A stretch of 64,000 bases of DNA, from positions 25,765,432 through 25,829,431 of the forward strand of contig JAJLRJ010000008.1 in assembly GCA_024195265.1 (NCBI GenBank). Reading direction: 5' to 3'. Positions 40,701 through 54,900 of the stretch are shown in pieces. Both the position numbers and the translations under genes were made by a program. Each line of letters starts with the position of its first letter. The stretch's first letter is position 1. The notes below the pieces were generated by a model. That model was not told the origin of the DNA, searched no databases, and saw only the letters and a program-made list of their open reading frames with translations. Source of the DNA: Dendrophyllia cribrosa. Taxonomy: Eukaryota > Cnidaria > Anthozoa > Scleractinia > Dendrophylliidae.

Positions 40701-43700
40701 TTACAGGACCCAAGGATTGACTCAAGGAGTAAAAGAGGTGAGCCTTTTAACAATAAAGTGGGACGTCGTCCTGATTGGCTCTGTTTATATTTGTACCCAA
40801 GGTGGCCAGGCTGGAGAGAAATTACCATCTCAGTAAGCGCGAGCTTGAGAAGATCGAGAAAGAAGTGAAGGCTTTGGACGAAGAACTGAGGAACCTGGGT
40901 GAGAAATACGACGCCGCTATGCGTGAACGAGCCAGCCTGCTGGAAGAGGCCGAGATTATGGAACGACGACTGATAGCAGCTGACAAGCTTATCTCCGGTC
41001 TGGGGTCAGAGAAAATAAGGTAAATGTGTGGAATTTTATTTTCGCGCATCGTCAAAGGTTCGCAAAAATTAATCCGCCAAGGATACCACTTGCTTCTTAT
41101 AAAATAAACTAGCGCGGTTACCACGTACTCTCCCTCAGGTCTTACCATGGATATGGAAATGACATATTTTGGTCATGAAAACTTTCAGTAGGCAGGCTGC
41201 ACACCCCTACCAACAGTTTTGAAGAGTATTCCCGCAACCGCCGGGGGTGGGGGCGTGGGAATGAATGGGTCATTTAAATTCATGTATCTCTGCAGATGGA
41301 CTGAAGACCTTGAAGAGCTGAAGCGTCAACGTGTCCGTCTGTTGGGTGACTGCCTCTTGGCCTCAGCTTTCCTCAGCTACCTGGGTGCCTTCACCTGGGA
41401 CTTCCGGCGGGACATGTTCCGGGAGGAGTGGGAGAAAGATGTCCTAAGTCGGGGTATCCCTGTGAGTCAGCCATTCAAGCTAGACACCTTCCTAACTAAT
41501 GATGTAGAGATCAGTCGCTGGACGTCTGAGGGTCTGCCTCCAGATGAGCTGTCCATTGAAAATGGTATCCTGACTACTCAGGCCAGTAGGTATCCACTGT
41601 GTATTGATCCGCAGCAGCAGGCGCTCAACTGGATTAAGAAGAAGGAGGAGAAGAACAACTTGAAGGTGGGTTTGACTTATATTTGAAAAAAATCGATTAT
41701 TTAATTTTGCTTTTTTGATGAAAAAAAAAAAATCAAAGGCTCAAAGCCAACCCGTGAATAAGAAATGTTAACACGTAACGCAATATTGCGGTAAGCTTAT
41801 GTTTTCACACTGACACGGTTCGATATTTTTTTTAAGGATTTTTGACGAACGCAAAAAAAAGTAAATCACTTTCATAATGACCAGTCCGAAGGAAAAAAAA
41901 AGGGGGGGGGGGGAGGGGGGAGGGGGGGGGGGGAGGGGGAGGGGGGTGGGTCCTGAGCGTGAATTGAACTCCGGCCTCCCGACTGTGAATCCCGGCGGCT
42001 AGGCCACTGGACCATCGAGGAACACATGCTCAGCAAGAGCAATAATTCTTCAAGTATCATAGTCGGGCTGTTTAGGGTTTATAATTTTCTGATAAATTGT
42101 AGCCTTCTCCCATATACCCTGCCACTCCTGACCACTTTATTAACATAGACATGTGTCAAAATGCTTTGTAGAACGAGGCATAACACAATAGGTTAATAAT
42201 TATCAGTCCATATTCTCCATACAAACTCTTATAGTAAGCTTGGCTTCCTGTGGTGGCAGCACTTCACTTCTAATATGGAACTACTAGTATAGTAATAATT
42301 ATTAGTTTTGGTTATGTGAATTCTTAATTATTATGTACGTTTAAAGTTCGATTTTAGTAGTCATAGAGTTCTTTAAAGGAGTGTTTTGAAGAAGAATTTA
42401 TGTATAATGCTTGAAAATATCATAGTATGATTGCAGCGGTAGAGACTTTTTTAGTTGAAAGATTTGAGATTAATTTTGAAGGTGTAAGATTTTTGTGATG
42501 TGGCATAGTTTTGAATATGCTTTGTGGAAATGGTAATTAATTGAAAGAAAGAGGAGGAATAAGTGAAAGTGTATTTTTGGCTCTTTGTTTCGAATATGTG
42601 TTTTATTTATAGGGTTGTTTAGTATTTCTTTTAAATTGTATAATGGGAAGAAATGTTTGTTCTTAAAGGGATTGACTTGGTGAAATATAGGCGTTTGAAA
42701 ATAAGAGTTTGAAGGAGGAACATCAATGATGTGTGCCTGCACGCAGTTAAAATTATGCTCTAATAGAACAATATTCGGCACATTAATGGCTTACAGCGAC
42801 GTTAAGTTGACACCCAAGGTCTAATTAATGTTTACTGATCGGGTGGGTGGGGACTTGGCCGGACGGAGCGCGGAGCTTGAATTTGTTTGGTAGTCAGGTG
42901 GGCCAGTAGTCGACGAGTCAAAAACAGATGTTTGCGAACATATTTGTGTAGTATTAGATTGTACCTTTACTTTATTTGTTATCCGTAACAAAATAGTTCA
43001 CTAGTCTTAGACGATTTTGGCATCATCGTTAACCTGGTTGTACGTAGTGTACAGATTTTGAGAGATAATGACGCCGTATTGAGGGTATTTTAATTTATTC
43101 CAGGATTCGTAGTTATCCGCAGTGGTGAATCTAGGTGAGCCCCCCCCCCCCCCCCCCCCCCCCTCAATAATCCTGCTAAAAAATACGGTCTGAAGGGACG
43201 AAAATGTCTTTCAGTCTGTAACATTTTCACTTCCCACCTTTATTTAGTGCCCCTCTCCCCAAACCCCCCTCCCCCCCAAACGATCACTGATCTGTGACCT
43301 TTGTGCAGGTTAGAACTCGTGTCCACAAATGACAATTCATAGCAAATTACTCAGCAAATAGAACTACTGGCTTTTTATTACCCTAACAACCCTTAAGCTT
43401 TATTATTTTGCTTGTAATTTCGCTTGTCGGAGAACAGCTAATGTATATAGATAGGCTGAGCCTAACAGCGAAGCTCTCTGAACAGAAAGCCGATGATAAG
43501 CTTTTAAGCTTATCATTGGCTTTTCACCTTAGTTAAAACTAAGGTGAAAGGTCGGAAGCACAAGAATTAAGATTGACGACCCGGCTGTTTTTCAATTTTA
43601 GCAATTCTAAAAAACAGTATTACGCGACCCTCTGCACAGTACATTTAGACCGTAAACTGGTAGAGAATCGTGTCTGTAAATACTTCAATTCGGGATTCAA

Positions 43701-46700
43701 AACAAACTGAACAAGCATGCGACTGAACAGAGAGAAAAGCTATCCAATTTGAAAGAATTACAGTCAAGGCAGTCTTACAAAACTTAATTCATTTGGACAC
43801 AAATTAACGCTAAAAAAACGCTAAAAAAAACGTTACCTGCACTCGTTTAAACGAGTTGAATTGTTCTTGCTGTTGTTTTGACATGGACCATTCGCTAAAG
43901 AACCCACATCTTTACACAGCACATTTCAAGTCCGAAGTCAATCTATACTGAAAGCATCAGCTGTTCACTCCTCAATTAACAACGGCTTTTGAGCTGCACA
44001 GCGAGTCTCCGTTTCAGTTTATAAACTATTTCCCCATTGAGTTCGACAAAACATGCACACACAACAGCTGGTGATGCGAAAAAATACAAACTTGCTCGTT
44101 TTAGTTCCTACAGCCGCAATTGTGAGATTTTTCGGTTCCAATCCGCTTCAAACAATGTTTGGGAACATTTTCAAGGAAGCATAAAGCATATGCCATATTT
44201 TAAAGCCAGTTGTTAGAAGACATTTTCAAATCCTTGGCGAATCTGTTGTCGAAATCGAAATTAGACTCGTCGATAAAGCTCCGGTTAGAAAATGGATCCT
44301 CATAGACATTTGCTTCGTTGAAGTCCGAATTTTGTCCTCTGTTACGCCTTGTCGAAGTATTTTTACTGCTTCTAAAATCATTAAAGCCACCGAAGGTTTG
44401 AAATGCCATCTGACCGAAAATATCATCAAAGGAACTCGTGCCAAAGAACTCTCTGAAAACTTCGTCTGGGCTGCGGAACACATGAGAGGGGAAAGTTTCG
44501 AAGGTCGCAGCAAATTCGCCACTTTCATCTCTTGGAGTTGCCGAGAGGCCTTCTTTCCCATATCTGTCGTATATTTCGCGTTTTTCTTTGTTAGAAAGCA
44601 CCTCATAAGCCTCAGAAACTAGTTTGAATCTTTCCGCGGCCGCTTCCTTGTTGGCGGGATTTTTGTCCGGGTGCCATCGCAACGCTTGCCGTCGATAGCC
44701 CTTCCTTATATCGTCTTCTGTTGCTGATCTTGGGACTTGGAGTATTTCATAATAGTCTTCGGACATTGTGGCAAGCAAAGACGTGATAAAATTTACATTT
44801 CTCTGTGGATTAGAACGAGATCTGTACACTAAATATTGAGAAAGTGAAATGTAACCTACAAAGGCACATATCGCCCGCTTAAAATAGGGGTGTGACGTCA
44901 GAATGAAAGAGCCACAGGCATCCCAAGCAAGAAAGAGAGAGGGGACTCGACGAGAGCTAGGAAGGCCTGGGAACGAGGTTTAGCCGAAATGTGTCAGAAC
45001 TGAACGCAACAAAACGGCAAGGGGCACACTGCACAAACACCGCGTTATGGCCAGTGCCTTACGCAGTTCCTTAAGAATACACACAGCCATCGCCCCAGTA
45101 GTGGCAGTTTCCCGGACTGCTGTTTCATCCTTGTATTGAATACAGCGTGGTATAGCAAACCAATCTGCTCACGTGTGCAACATATTGCATAACTTATGCT
45201 GTGAGAAAAATAAATATTCAGTTCTGTAAACTGACTTGGAAAAATACATGAAAATGCCTTTAAAAACAACGTTAAAATCCTAAAATGTTGCCGTGTACGT
45301 AGCAGCCACAGCTAATCTAATCAGCAAAAAATGTGAAAACAAAGAGCTAAGCAATAATGCGTCTGTGTACAGCTTCTTGTTCAATAAAAAGAAAGCCAAG
45401 AACCCTTAATCAATTCAAAAATTGTTTCATGAATCCATCAAATTACTATAAACAGCAAATACCCTTTACATAAACAACCTTTCAACCAATTTGTTAGCCT
45501 GGCAGCAAGAATCAACGACAGCCATCCCCATTTATTTACCTATTAATTTATCTACTCTCAAATCTCCAAACCAGTTGAAAATCCCGGGGGGGGGGGGGGG
45601 GGGGGGGGGGGGTTACTCCCATATAAAAATGACGGCAGTGCTCGTCGAGATTCAAGTACCTTTTAGAGTGTTTTTCGAATATTTTCGACGATCACCCCCG
45701 TCATTTTTATACGTGAGTTCCTCCCCCCCCCCCCCCCCGCGTCCATTTGTCACGAGGAAACACCGTTCATTTCTTAAGTCGTGCAGCTTGTTGCATTTAA
45801 GACTCCAAATGCGAAACATCTTTACTGTGCGAATCCAAAAACCGTGAACACTTTGATTTGATTTTGACATTTCCCATTGTGCAGCAACCAATCAGAAGCG
45901 ACTCGAAACCGCAAGAAACCCAAACAAACGGTTAGTCACGAAACCGCAAAGCTCAGAGTAAAAGTAATACTCGTTTATGTTTTGTACTGAACCAAACAAA
46001 CTGTTATCAGTACTCACTTTTGAGCAAAGTAGCTGACAGATCATCTCAATATTTGAAGCAGCAAACTTCTGTTCTATTTTGCAGTTATACCGTTGTAAAA
46101 TTTAATTTTTTTGTTTATGATATCAGATATCATCGAATACATTCTCGCCTTCAAATTTTGGAAGGCCGTATTGCAATTAGCCACACGCGGCAAAGTAGCT
46201 AGCTGCTGATCAGCGAGAGATCAAAGCAAATGAGACGTTGTGTAGTAGCTGTAAAACTTAATACTGTGCTGGGAATCAAAGTTGACAAGTTTACGGCAAG
46301 TTAGCGGTACTGTAGTTACATATTTGCATGCTGTAAGTGAACACTTTCATTCGCCGGAACAGCCGATTTTGTCCTCGCTCAGTGACCTCAGTAGGTTTTT
46401 CGAAAATTCACTTCCTCAGGAACTCAGGAACTGTCATGTGTTATTGACCGGCTTTTTCGCTAACGACGGACACGTGATGTGTACAACACTGACAAACCGA
46501 TGAACGCGATAACTGAGCATGAGGCAAACTTGAGCTAAACGTCTGTCTGTTTTTTAGCCGTTACAATCGCTTAGATGTCTACTTCATTTACAAAGAAAGA
46601 CGAAAGGTAAACTAGCAATAAAAAATAAAACTACAGCGAGGCGGCGACGATTCTTTTGCAAGAAAACAGAGAAGCGTGGTTTCGTGACTAACCGTTTGTT

Positions 46701-49700
46701 TGGGTTTCTTGCGGCTTCGAGTCGCTTCTGATTGGTTGCTGCACAATGGGAAATGTCAAAATCAAATCAAAGTGTTCATGGTTTTTGGATTCGCACAGTA
46801 AGCTTTTTGTTGTTTATATTCGTTTACAACAAATTAGTTATTGTTATCGCTAGATTCACGTTATTCTTGTTACGAAACGCATTCGTAACAAAGCATTACG
46901 TCACTAAGTTTACAGCAAATGGAAGGAGCGAGTGAGTGAGTGAGTGAATTAGCCACCGTTACCGATAACCCGTTTATTACGCTTGCACGTATTCACGGGT
47001 TAAAAATGGTACTACGCGAAAACACTGAGCGAGGTAATACCTTCATGATAACCGTCACGAATAGGTAGTTCTGTTGGTTTTGGTAATTGTCTAGTTCTTG
47101 TTCTGGTAGTTCTGTATCTTCGTAGTTCTACAGTTGTTGTAGCTATGTAGATCTGTAGTTCTACTAGCTCTGTAAGTTCGAAAGTTGCCATTTGAATGGT
47201 CGCACATTAACATTTCATCCACAGACGCTCAGATTCAAAGGCTAGAACCACTTTGCTGAGCTTGATAAACAGCACCACCGATTCTCACCTTGCTCGATAG
47301 TTTTTATTTTAGTGGTCAGACTCAATAGTTAGAACAGCCTTGTACAGTGTAATAAACTGCGCTAAAGAAAAGTACTGCTCAATAACATTCACTTAATAAG
47401 CGGGCAAGCTTTAGGATTTCATCTACAGACTCAAATATTGATACATTATATTCCAGCAGAGAAAGAGTTAAATAAATACGATTTCTTTTTCAGGTTGTGA
47501 CTTTTAACGACCCAGATTTTCTGAAGCAGCTGGAACTTGCTATCAAATATGGGTTCCCCATCCTATTCAAGGACGTGGATGAGTACATAGATCCTGTTAT
47601 TGATAACGTACTAGACAAGAACATCAAAGGTATACAAATAGTGAAAAAACCGAGGAATATATACGAAACAACGAATGAAGAAACGACCGTATAAGGTATA
47701 CAACACAGACGAACAAGCGACCGAACGAATGACAGAGCGAAACAGCTAAAATAATGAACGAAGCAACGAACGAGGGTACAATAAAATTAAGGAAAGAAAG
47801 AATGATATTCAGAAAGAACGGAAAGACGGAGGAATGAACGAAGAAACAAACGAAAGAAGGAGGAAAAAACTGACGTAGTGACGTAGAAACGAACTTACTA
47901 TCGGAGGAAGAAAACAAAAAAAAAAACAAGCCAGCCAGCCAACCAACCAGTTACACCGAACAAATAAATCAAAATTTAGGCAGTCACTCATAATTATGGT
48001 ATTGATTATTTTTCCCCAGGGGAGCCGGGTCGAGAGTTCGTCGTGCTTGGAGACAAAGAAGTGGACTATGACCCTAGTTTCCGTCTGTACCTGAACACGA
48101 AGCTATCCAATCCTATATACACCCCGACTCACTTCAGCCGCTGTATGGTGGTGAACTACACTGTGACCATGAAGGGACTTGAGGACCAGTTACTGAGTGT
48201 TATTGTGGGATTTGAGAGGAAAGAGCTGGAGGAACAGAGGGAGAGACTGATTCAAGAAACCAGGTCAGGAATAGTACAAAATAGTGCATTCACTGCCAAG
48301 AATGAACAAATTGAAATTTAAAAAGTCTTGTTTGCAAAATATTGAAAATTAACCATACCGCAAGAAGCTTCCGTCCAAGAACTTTCATTTGCATGGTCAT
48401 TTGAATGAATTCCCTTTGAAACTCATCCAGAAGGGTAGAACCACTTTTTACAACTGCACTACAGGAAAGTACTGTTCAACGGCTTTCATTTGAATGGTCA
48501 CACTTTAGAATTTCGTCCACAAACTCAAGAGCTCAAAATTAGAAATTAAGTTCAAAATTAAAAATAGTTTTCATTTGAGTTCTTGAAACCATTCTTGAAA
48601 CCAAAACCAAAGTAATCACTCTTGCCAATCACAACAGACGCAGACAGACAATCCACTAGCCATTCAAAACTCGTAGAAAATACATGTAGCCGCCGCCGTC
48701 AAGCGCGGGAAAAGGCGTGCGAGCAACACACAATTGCTTAGGGTTTCACTTCTGATTGGTTTAGAAAGTGGCGCGAAGTTTTTTTAACCAATTATAATAA
48801 TATTTACATTCTCAAGAACCATATTATGTTACTCGTAGTTTGACTTTGGGATTGAAATGGTCAATCTCCAGGGTTCTATCTAGGATTTATCATTTGGGGG
48901 AGAAGTCCCGAGTGGCCGACGGCCACGAGCTTCATAGGGGGGTCCGGGGAATTTTTTTTAAATGAATTTGCGCTCAGATGCAATCTGGTCCATTTTGAGA
49001 CACAATTTTGAGTTAATGTTACAGTGGTATTTTTTTATTTTTTAGTCGTGATCACGTTCTGACAATGTTATTTATTCATTACAATTAGCTCCGATATTTA
49101 CTAACGTGAACAGAAGAGTTGCCCGACATCTAGTTGCACAAATATTTATACATACTCATTGTTAGTAAGTGATCTTTTCCATTTCTTACCAATGGTCGTA
49201 ACAACTGCAAAATTCTAGATAACAACGTAACTGTAAACCGTGTAAATAATAACTGACGTGTATATAATAAGTTAACTGACGCGGTAGACACGACTGTTAA
49301 CTGACAACAACAAACAACAACAACAACAATTTTATTTCATTATTAATATAACAATATAACAACAACGTGTCTGATCACGTGTGAAAACAAATACTGGAAT
49401 TGAAATTGATATTGAATTGAATTACAAAGCCAATTTGCGCTTCTTTACACGTTTGTAATGATCTACTACTGACTCCAGGACATCATATAACAACTGGCCA
49501 GCAGTTTGTAATACAGTACTCCATGTTCCTTGTCATATAGTGTCCTTAGACAGGGACTATTTACTTCATGTGCACTGACCTCATGCACTGGCCTCTGGAT
49601 GATTTTTCCGATATAGTTACTTATATACTGTAATGATAACAATATTTTTTAGGGGGAAGCTGGGCGTTTTTGTGGGGGGAAGCTTCAACCCCTCGAATAC

Positions 49701-52700
49701 CCTAGATAGAACCCTGACCTCTGATGTGATAATTTTCTTGCAGTGATAATAAGCGACTGTTGAAGGACCTTGAGGATACTCTTCTCCGTGAGCTCGCCAC
49801 TTCTCAGGGCAACATGTTGGATAACGTGGAACTTGTTCAAACTCTGGAGGACACCAAGTCCAAAGCTGTGGAGGTTAATGGATTTCACTGTCTTCTTAGT
49901 AGAGGGAATTTCTTGTCTTGATAGGAATTTGGCTTTCATTAGGAGAAGTCTTCGAATCCGAAAATTAACGAAGTTGTTGTAATAAGAAAATCATGTAGCA
50001 AAACTCTAAATTTAGCGATTTCAGGCACAAAATATGCTCTGTAGAAACGAAATAGTGAAATGCAATATAGAACTCTGAACATACTTCAACGATATGAACT
50101 AATTTTAGTAGGGAAACGAAAGCCTGTTTTGGACGTTTAAGGTATTTCAGTGTGTTCGTTGCCTGATTAGGACGGGGCTTTATTCTTTTTAAAACCAATA
50201 CAATGGAAAAACAACTGCCGACTACGAAACTCAAGATGATTCTTGGTAAATCCCGCGGTTACTTGAGTCCTATATACACCGTGAATAGGGTTTGTAGTTA
50301 CAAATGTCGTTTGTCCATTTAAACTGTTCACTGTACCCACAAAATCTCTTATTTTAAAGGGGCAATGTCACCATTTTTAGCGTGACTTTAAAAAGCCAAA
50401 ATACATCTTTATATCAGTGAAATTCCAAAAATAAGAATCCAGTTTTGTTTAAAATTATTCTACTAGTGCTCTAAAAGTAAAAATAAGTGTCTTGGGCTGC
50501 AGATGGCCAGGATGGAAATGGATTGCATCTTGAAAAAATTGGGCCAATTTTTTCAAGTTTATCGCTTGTGACCCTCTACTAACTATGTTGTGACTTAGAA
50601 AATTCGCTAAAACTCCGATTATGGTTTATTTTCTCTGCTAAAATTCACTTGATATCTTCCTGTTAGTGTTCTTTAAGCATTTCGTGTACGACAAAGGTAC
50701 TTAGTTTTAATTTGCGACGGTTTTGACCCGAAAACCTCAAAATCACCATGACATAGCTCCTTTAACTTCCAAACATGACCACATAACATTGCTACTTCTT
50801 CAGGTTGCTGAAAAGCTCAAACTTGGCGCCAAAACAGCAGTTGACATCGACAAGCTTCGCGATGGGTACAGGCCAGCGGCTAAGCTTGGAGCGGTTCTGT
50901 TCTTCGTGTTATCGGAGATGTCAGCTGTGAACTCTATGTACCAGTACTCCCTGGCGTCTTACCTACAGCAGTTTGATTTGTCATTGAGGAAGAGCTTGCC
51001 TGACTCCATCTTGCCAAAGCGACTGAAAAACATCATGGATACTCTTACAATGAACGTCTACAACTACGCTTGTACTGGTAAGTATCCGCGGTTCATTTTA
51101 TTCATAATATTCATAATCACATTTATTTTTTATCATTGGTGTTTATAAACTCACAATTGACTTTCTCCCAAAATATGATGCTTCGTAGCTCAGTTGGTAG
51201 ATCATCGCACGGACAATCAATGGTGAGGTGTTGGGCTCAATCCTTTTGAAGACTTTAATTTATTTATCTTCACAGTTCAAATAACACAAGCTTTGTTGTT
51301 GACTGGAGAAGTGCTGTTAATATGTACGCATTGTAGACCTTTTTCTTGGTGCGTTTGAGCACCACATGCTGCTCGTTATACTCTAGAATTGAATGAAAAA
51401 TGAAGGGGAAAATCTGACTTCTTATCTTGAAAAATATCGAAAAACACACAGCGCTTTTAGAAAGCTAGAGCTCTGGCATTTTATCCAAAGACTTGAAAGA
51501 TTCAGTTGTATGGAAAACAGCACAATCTCGAGTTATTTTGCTTGTAAAGCACAGGGAACCCAACACAAAATTAGGTTTGCATTCTCCTCCGTCGAACGCA
51601 ATTAGAGTCACGTTACATTATTCGAGGTTTGTTTCGACTTATTTCTTTTGCAAAAGTGACTTTCAAGAGACTAAAATGCAGCTAAGTACATTTACAGTTG
51701 GCGAGGTGACCACTAAGAAGGTTTAATGAATGGGCTAATGACTGTTCTTTATCTTTATTGTTATTTTTTAGGTCTGTTTGAGAGACACAAGCTACTGTTT
51801 TCTTTCCAAATGACCATCAAAATCTTAGAGGCGGACGGCAAGTTGAACCCGGAAGAGCTGGATTTCTTCCTGAAGGGAAACATCTCTCTGGAGAAGAGTT
51901 CCCGCACCAAACCCTTCCCGTGGTTTCCGGACCAGGGCTGGGAGGATATACAGAGGCTGGTGACGGTCACTCCTGAGGCTTTCAGTTCACTGTCGGATGA
52001 CATTGAAAGAAATGGGCAAGCCTGGAAAGAGGTATGATTTTCAACAAAGCCAGTCTGTCTTGTGTGATTGCCTGGGTGTAGGCGGTGACCAGTCCTCAAC
52101 CCATTAAGCTGCAGTGGTGATCAGCATCAAATTTCTCCCTGTAATATTAATGCTTAGTCAATCAAAAGGGTCATAAGAATTAAGGATATGATCACGCACG
52201 ATAAATTCTTTTGATGTTTTAACAACTTCCCCTTTCTTCTTCTATAAGAAATCTACGATGACAAGAAAAGAGAATTTGTATTGGGAATTAAAGGGTTTCG
52301 ACAACCTGAGAGAAACTCATTATTACAGGCAAGAAAATAGTGGAAAGAGTGATTAGACACTTCTTGTATGTCGGTTTCGATCCGTTTATGCAAAGACTGT
52401 TTTGAAACTTCATAGACAATACCATCATCGCATAACTGATTTATTAGGCCAGACTTAAGACCACCAACTGACAAAACAAACGCATTTGACCAGCATTGTA
52501 GCACCTTTACAATCGAATTCGGTTTCTGCGTAGACCCGGGTTTTTCGATCGGGAATTAGAAACGATGAAGAAAATTTGCAGTTCTTCTTTAAGGATGTTT
52601 ATTTTTCAGTATTCTTTATTCATTTTATTGAAGAATCGCCTGTAGCGTTTTATGATTGTAGTAAATCAATGCGCGTGAATCATAGCTAGCGAAATATGTT

Positions 52701-54677
52701 TGAAAAACCCGGGTCCTACTTAAAAGTCATCAAAACTCATTTCTTTTCAGTGGAACGACCACGACACTCCCGAATCCGCTCCTTTCCCCGGCAAATACGA
52801 AGAGAGCCTGACAGACTTCCAGCGTCTTCTGCTCCTCCGCTGTTTCCGCGTGGACAGAGTTTACCTCGCCATCACAAACTTCGTGACCGGACGGATGAGC
52901 GAGAAGTATGTGACCCCGCCCGTGATCAGCTTTGAGGCGATATTCGAGCAGTCGAACCCGTACTCGCCGATTATCTTCATCCTCAGTCCTGGCTCGGATC
53001 CTGCTAGTGATCTCATGAAGCTGGCTGAGAGGTCAGGGTTTGGTGGCAACAAGCTCAAGTTTCTTGCCATGGGACAGGGACAGGAGAAGGTAATGATATC
53101 AGTGTCTGAGTGATAAACTTGTGAATTACACGGTTTTCTTCCCTTGAAAAAAATTGTGTTTCAGTCCACTGTAAACTGTCTCCGCATCTTTCTTGAAAAT
53201 CTTCGGCAAATGATCGGAAACGTTCGACTAAAATTCGGGCAATCTTCGGGTAACCTTTGGACAATCTTCCGAAATCTTCAGAAAACACAGGGCAACTTGA
53301 CAAACTCTTTGCAGACGTACGATGTTTGAAGTACTCTGTGACAAAGATTTGCCTAGAGCAATAATTGTCCAAATAATTCGTTTCCCGCGTGATCAGAGAT
53401 TGCACATTATGCTCGCATGTTTCCTATTTGCTGCTCGACGGTGTCTCCATTAGAGAAGACGACTAGGGACGAATCAAAGCCGATTTTATGCCGTCTAAAC
53501 CCAACATTTTTAAGTACACCACACGACGTGGGGAGGGCTGACTCCAGGAGTTAAAGGGTAAAATGCTTAGTATTCACGTCACAGTGTATCTATTGAACCG
53601 AATCATTTAAGCTGTAGTCTTATCTTACTCGTGTTATTCGTTTCACAGTTGGCATTGCAACTCCTTGAGACGGCGATAGCTAGAGGTCAGTGGCTCATGC
53701 TTCAAAACTGTCACTTGCTGGTGAAGTGGCTAAGAGAACTGGAGAAGGTCCTGGAGCGAATTAGTAAACCACACCCTGATTTTCGGCTCTGGCTCACCAC
53801 GGACCCCACTCCTGAGTTTCCTATTGGAATTCTGCAGAGGTCACTTAAGGTATGGTGTACAGTAAACAAAAAAACTACCGCAGAATTCAGAGATCTTTGG
53901 TCAAAAGAAACAATTTCTTTAAGGAAGTTCATATTGTGGAGAGAGCAAGTGCACTATTCCTTATGACTATTGTACGTTCCTTTCTAGGTTGTTACTGAGC
54001 CGCCAAATGGTTTAAAGCTGAACCTGCGCAGTACATACCACAAGATAACCAATCATGTGCTTGCAGATTGTCCTCACCAGTCCTTCTCGCCACTAGTGTA
54101 CGTAACATGTTTTTCTACTACCTGTTAAAGACCAATCCATTGTCTCCTCTGGACGACGGCGTGCTATAGGCCTATATTCAAATATTCTGAAAGAAATGCA
54201 CCATACAATACAATACCAACCCCAATCCGAACGATCCACCTCTTTACATAATAGCGGAGCTCTCGCGTAGCTCCATACTCATAGAACCCATGCCCGTCAT
54301 TTTTCATGGTCATGGCTAGCGGAATGCTTCGCGGGCGCGCGTCCGTAACATGTGTGTCCGAGCGAGCGAGCGAGCCTTGGGCAGGACTAGTTCGCGGGCG
54401 CGTATGACGTCGCAAAACATGCGCGTATGACGTCACGCAACATCCGGGATCTTAGCAATTTTGAAACCAATGCGAGGCTTTGTTTTTCGCGCGGCTACAT
54501 GGCCGATGTCACGTCACTGCTGTAGTAAACACTCTTGTTGTGTTTAGCGGAGAAAAGGGGTTGCAAAGTCGTTTTTCCCTGCATTTTTTCGCGGTTTGCT
54601 ACTCAAGACAGGGATACTAATTAAGGGATACTCAGAAGCCGCTATAGTGGAAAAAGAAGAGCTTTCAGGGATAAAAA

Positions 54678-54708
<31 letters not shown>

Positions 54709-54859
54709 GCATGTGTCATTCAGACTGTTAAACAAGATAGGTTTATCTAAAAAGAGGACCGGAAAATCGAATGTTTAAGCATAAAATTTGTTAAAGTGTA
54801 AATCGAAAACAATTTTTGAATAAGTTCGTAATCCAATAATTAGTAATAGTAATTGGACT

Positions 54860-54900
<41 letters not shown>

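Noticed and set aside
44332..44622. 96-codon + strand ORF opposite the J-protein
   Set aside because: It is a shadow of the minus-strand gene, whose J domain and HPD motif are unmistakable.
45652..46935. Two ORFs sharing [19 protein letters not shown]
   Set aside because: The shared start lies in the two arms of an inverted repeat; the rest of the ORFs are unrelated.
47624..47991. Phe/Ser-rich minus-strand ORFs
   Set aside because: They are produced by the purine-rich low-complexity intron 37 on the other strand.
51180..51250. Functional tRNA gene
   Set aside because: The box motifs are present, but stems do not fold cleanly; more likely a SINE head.
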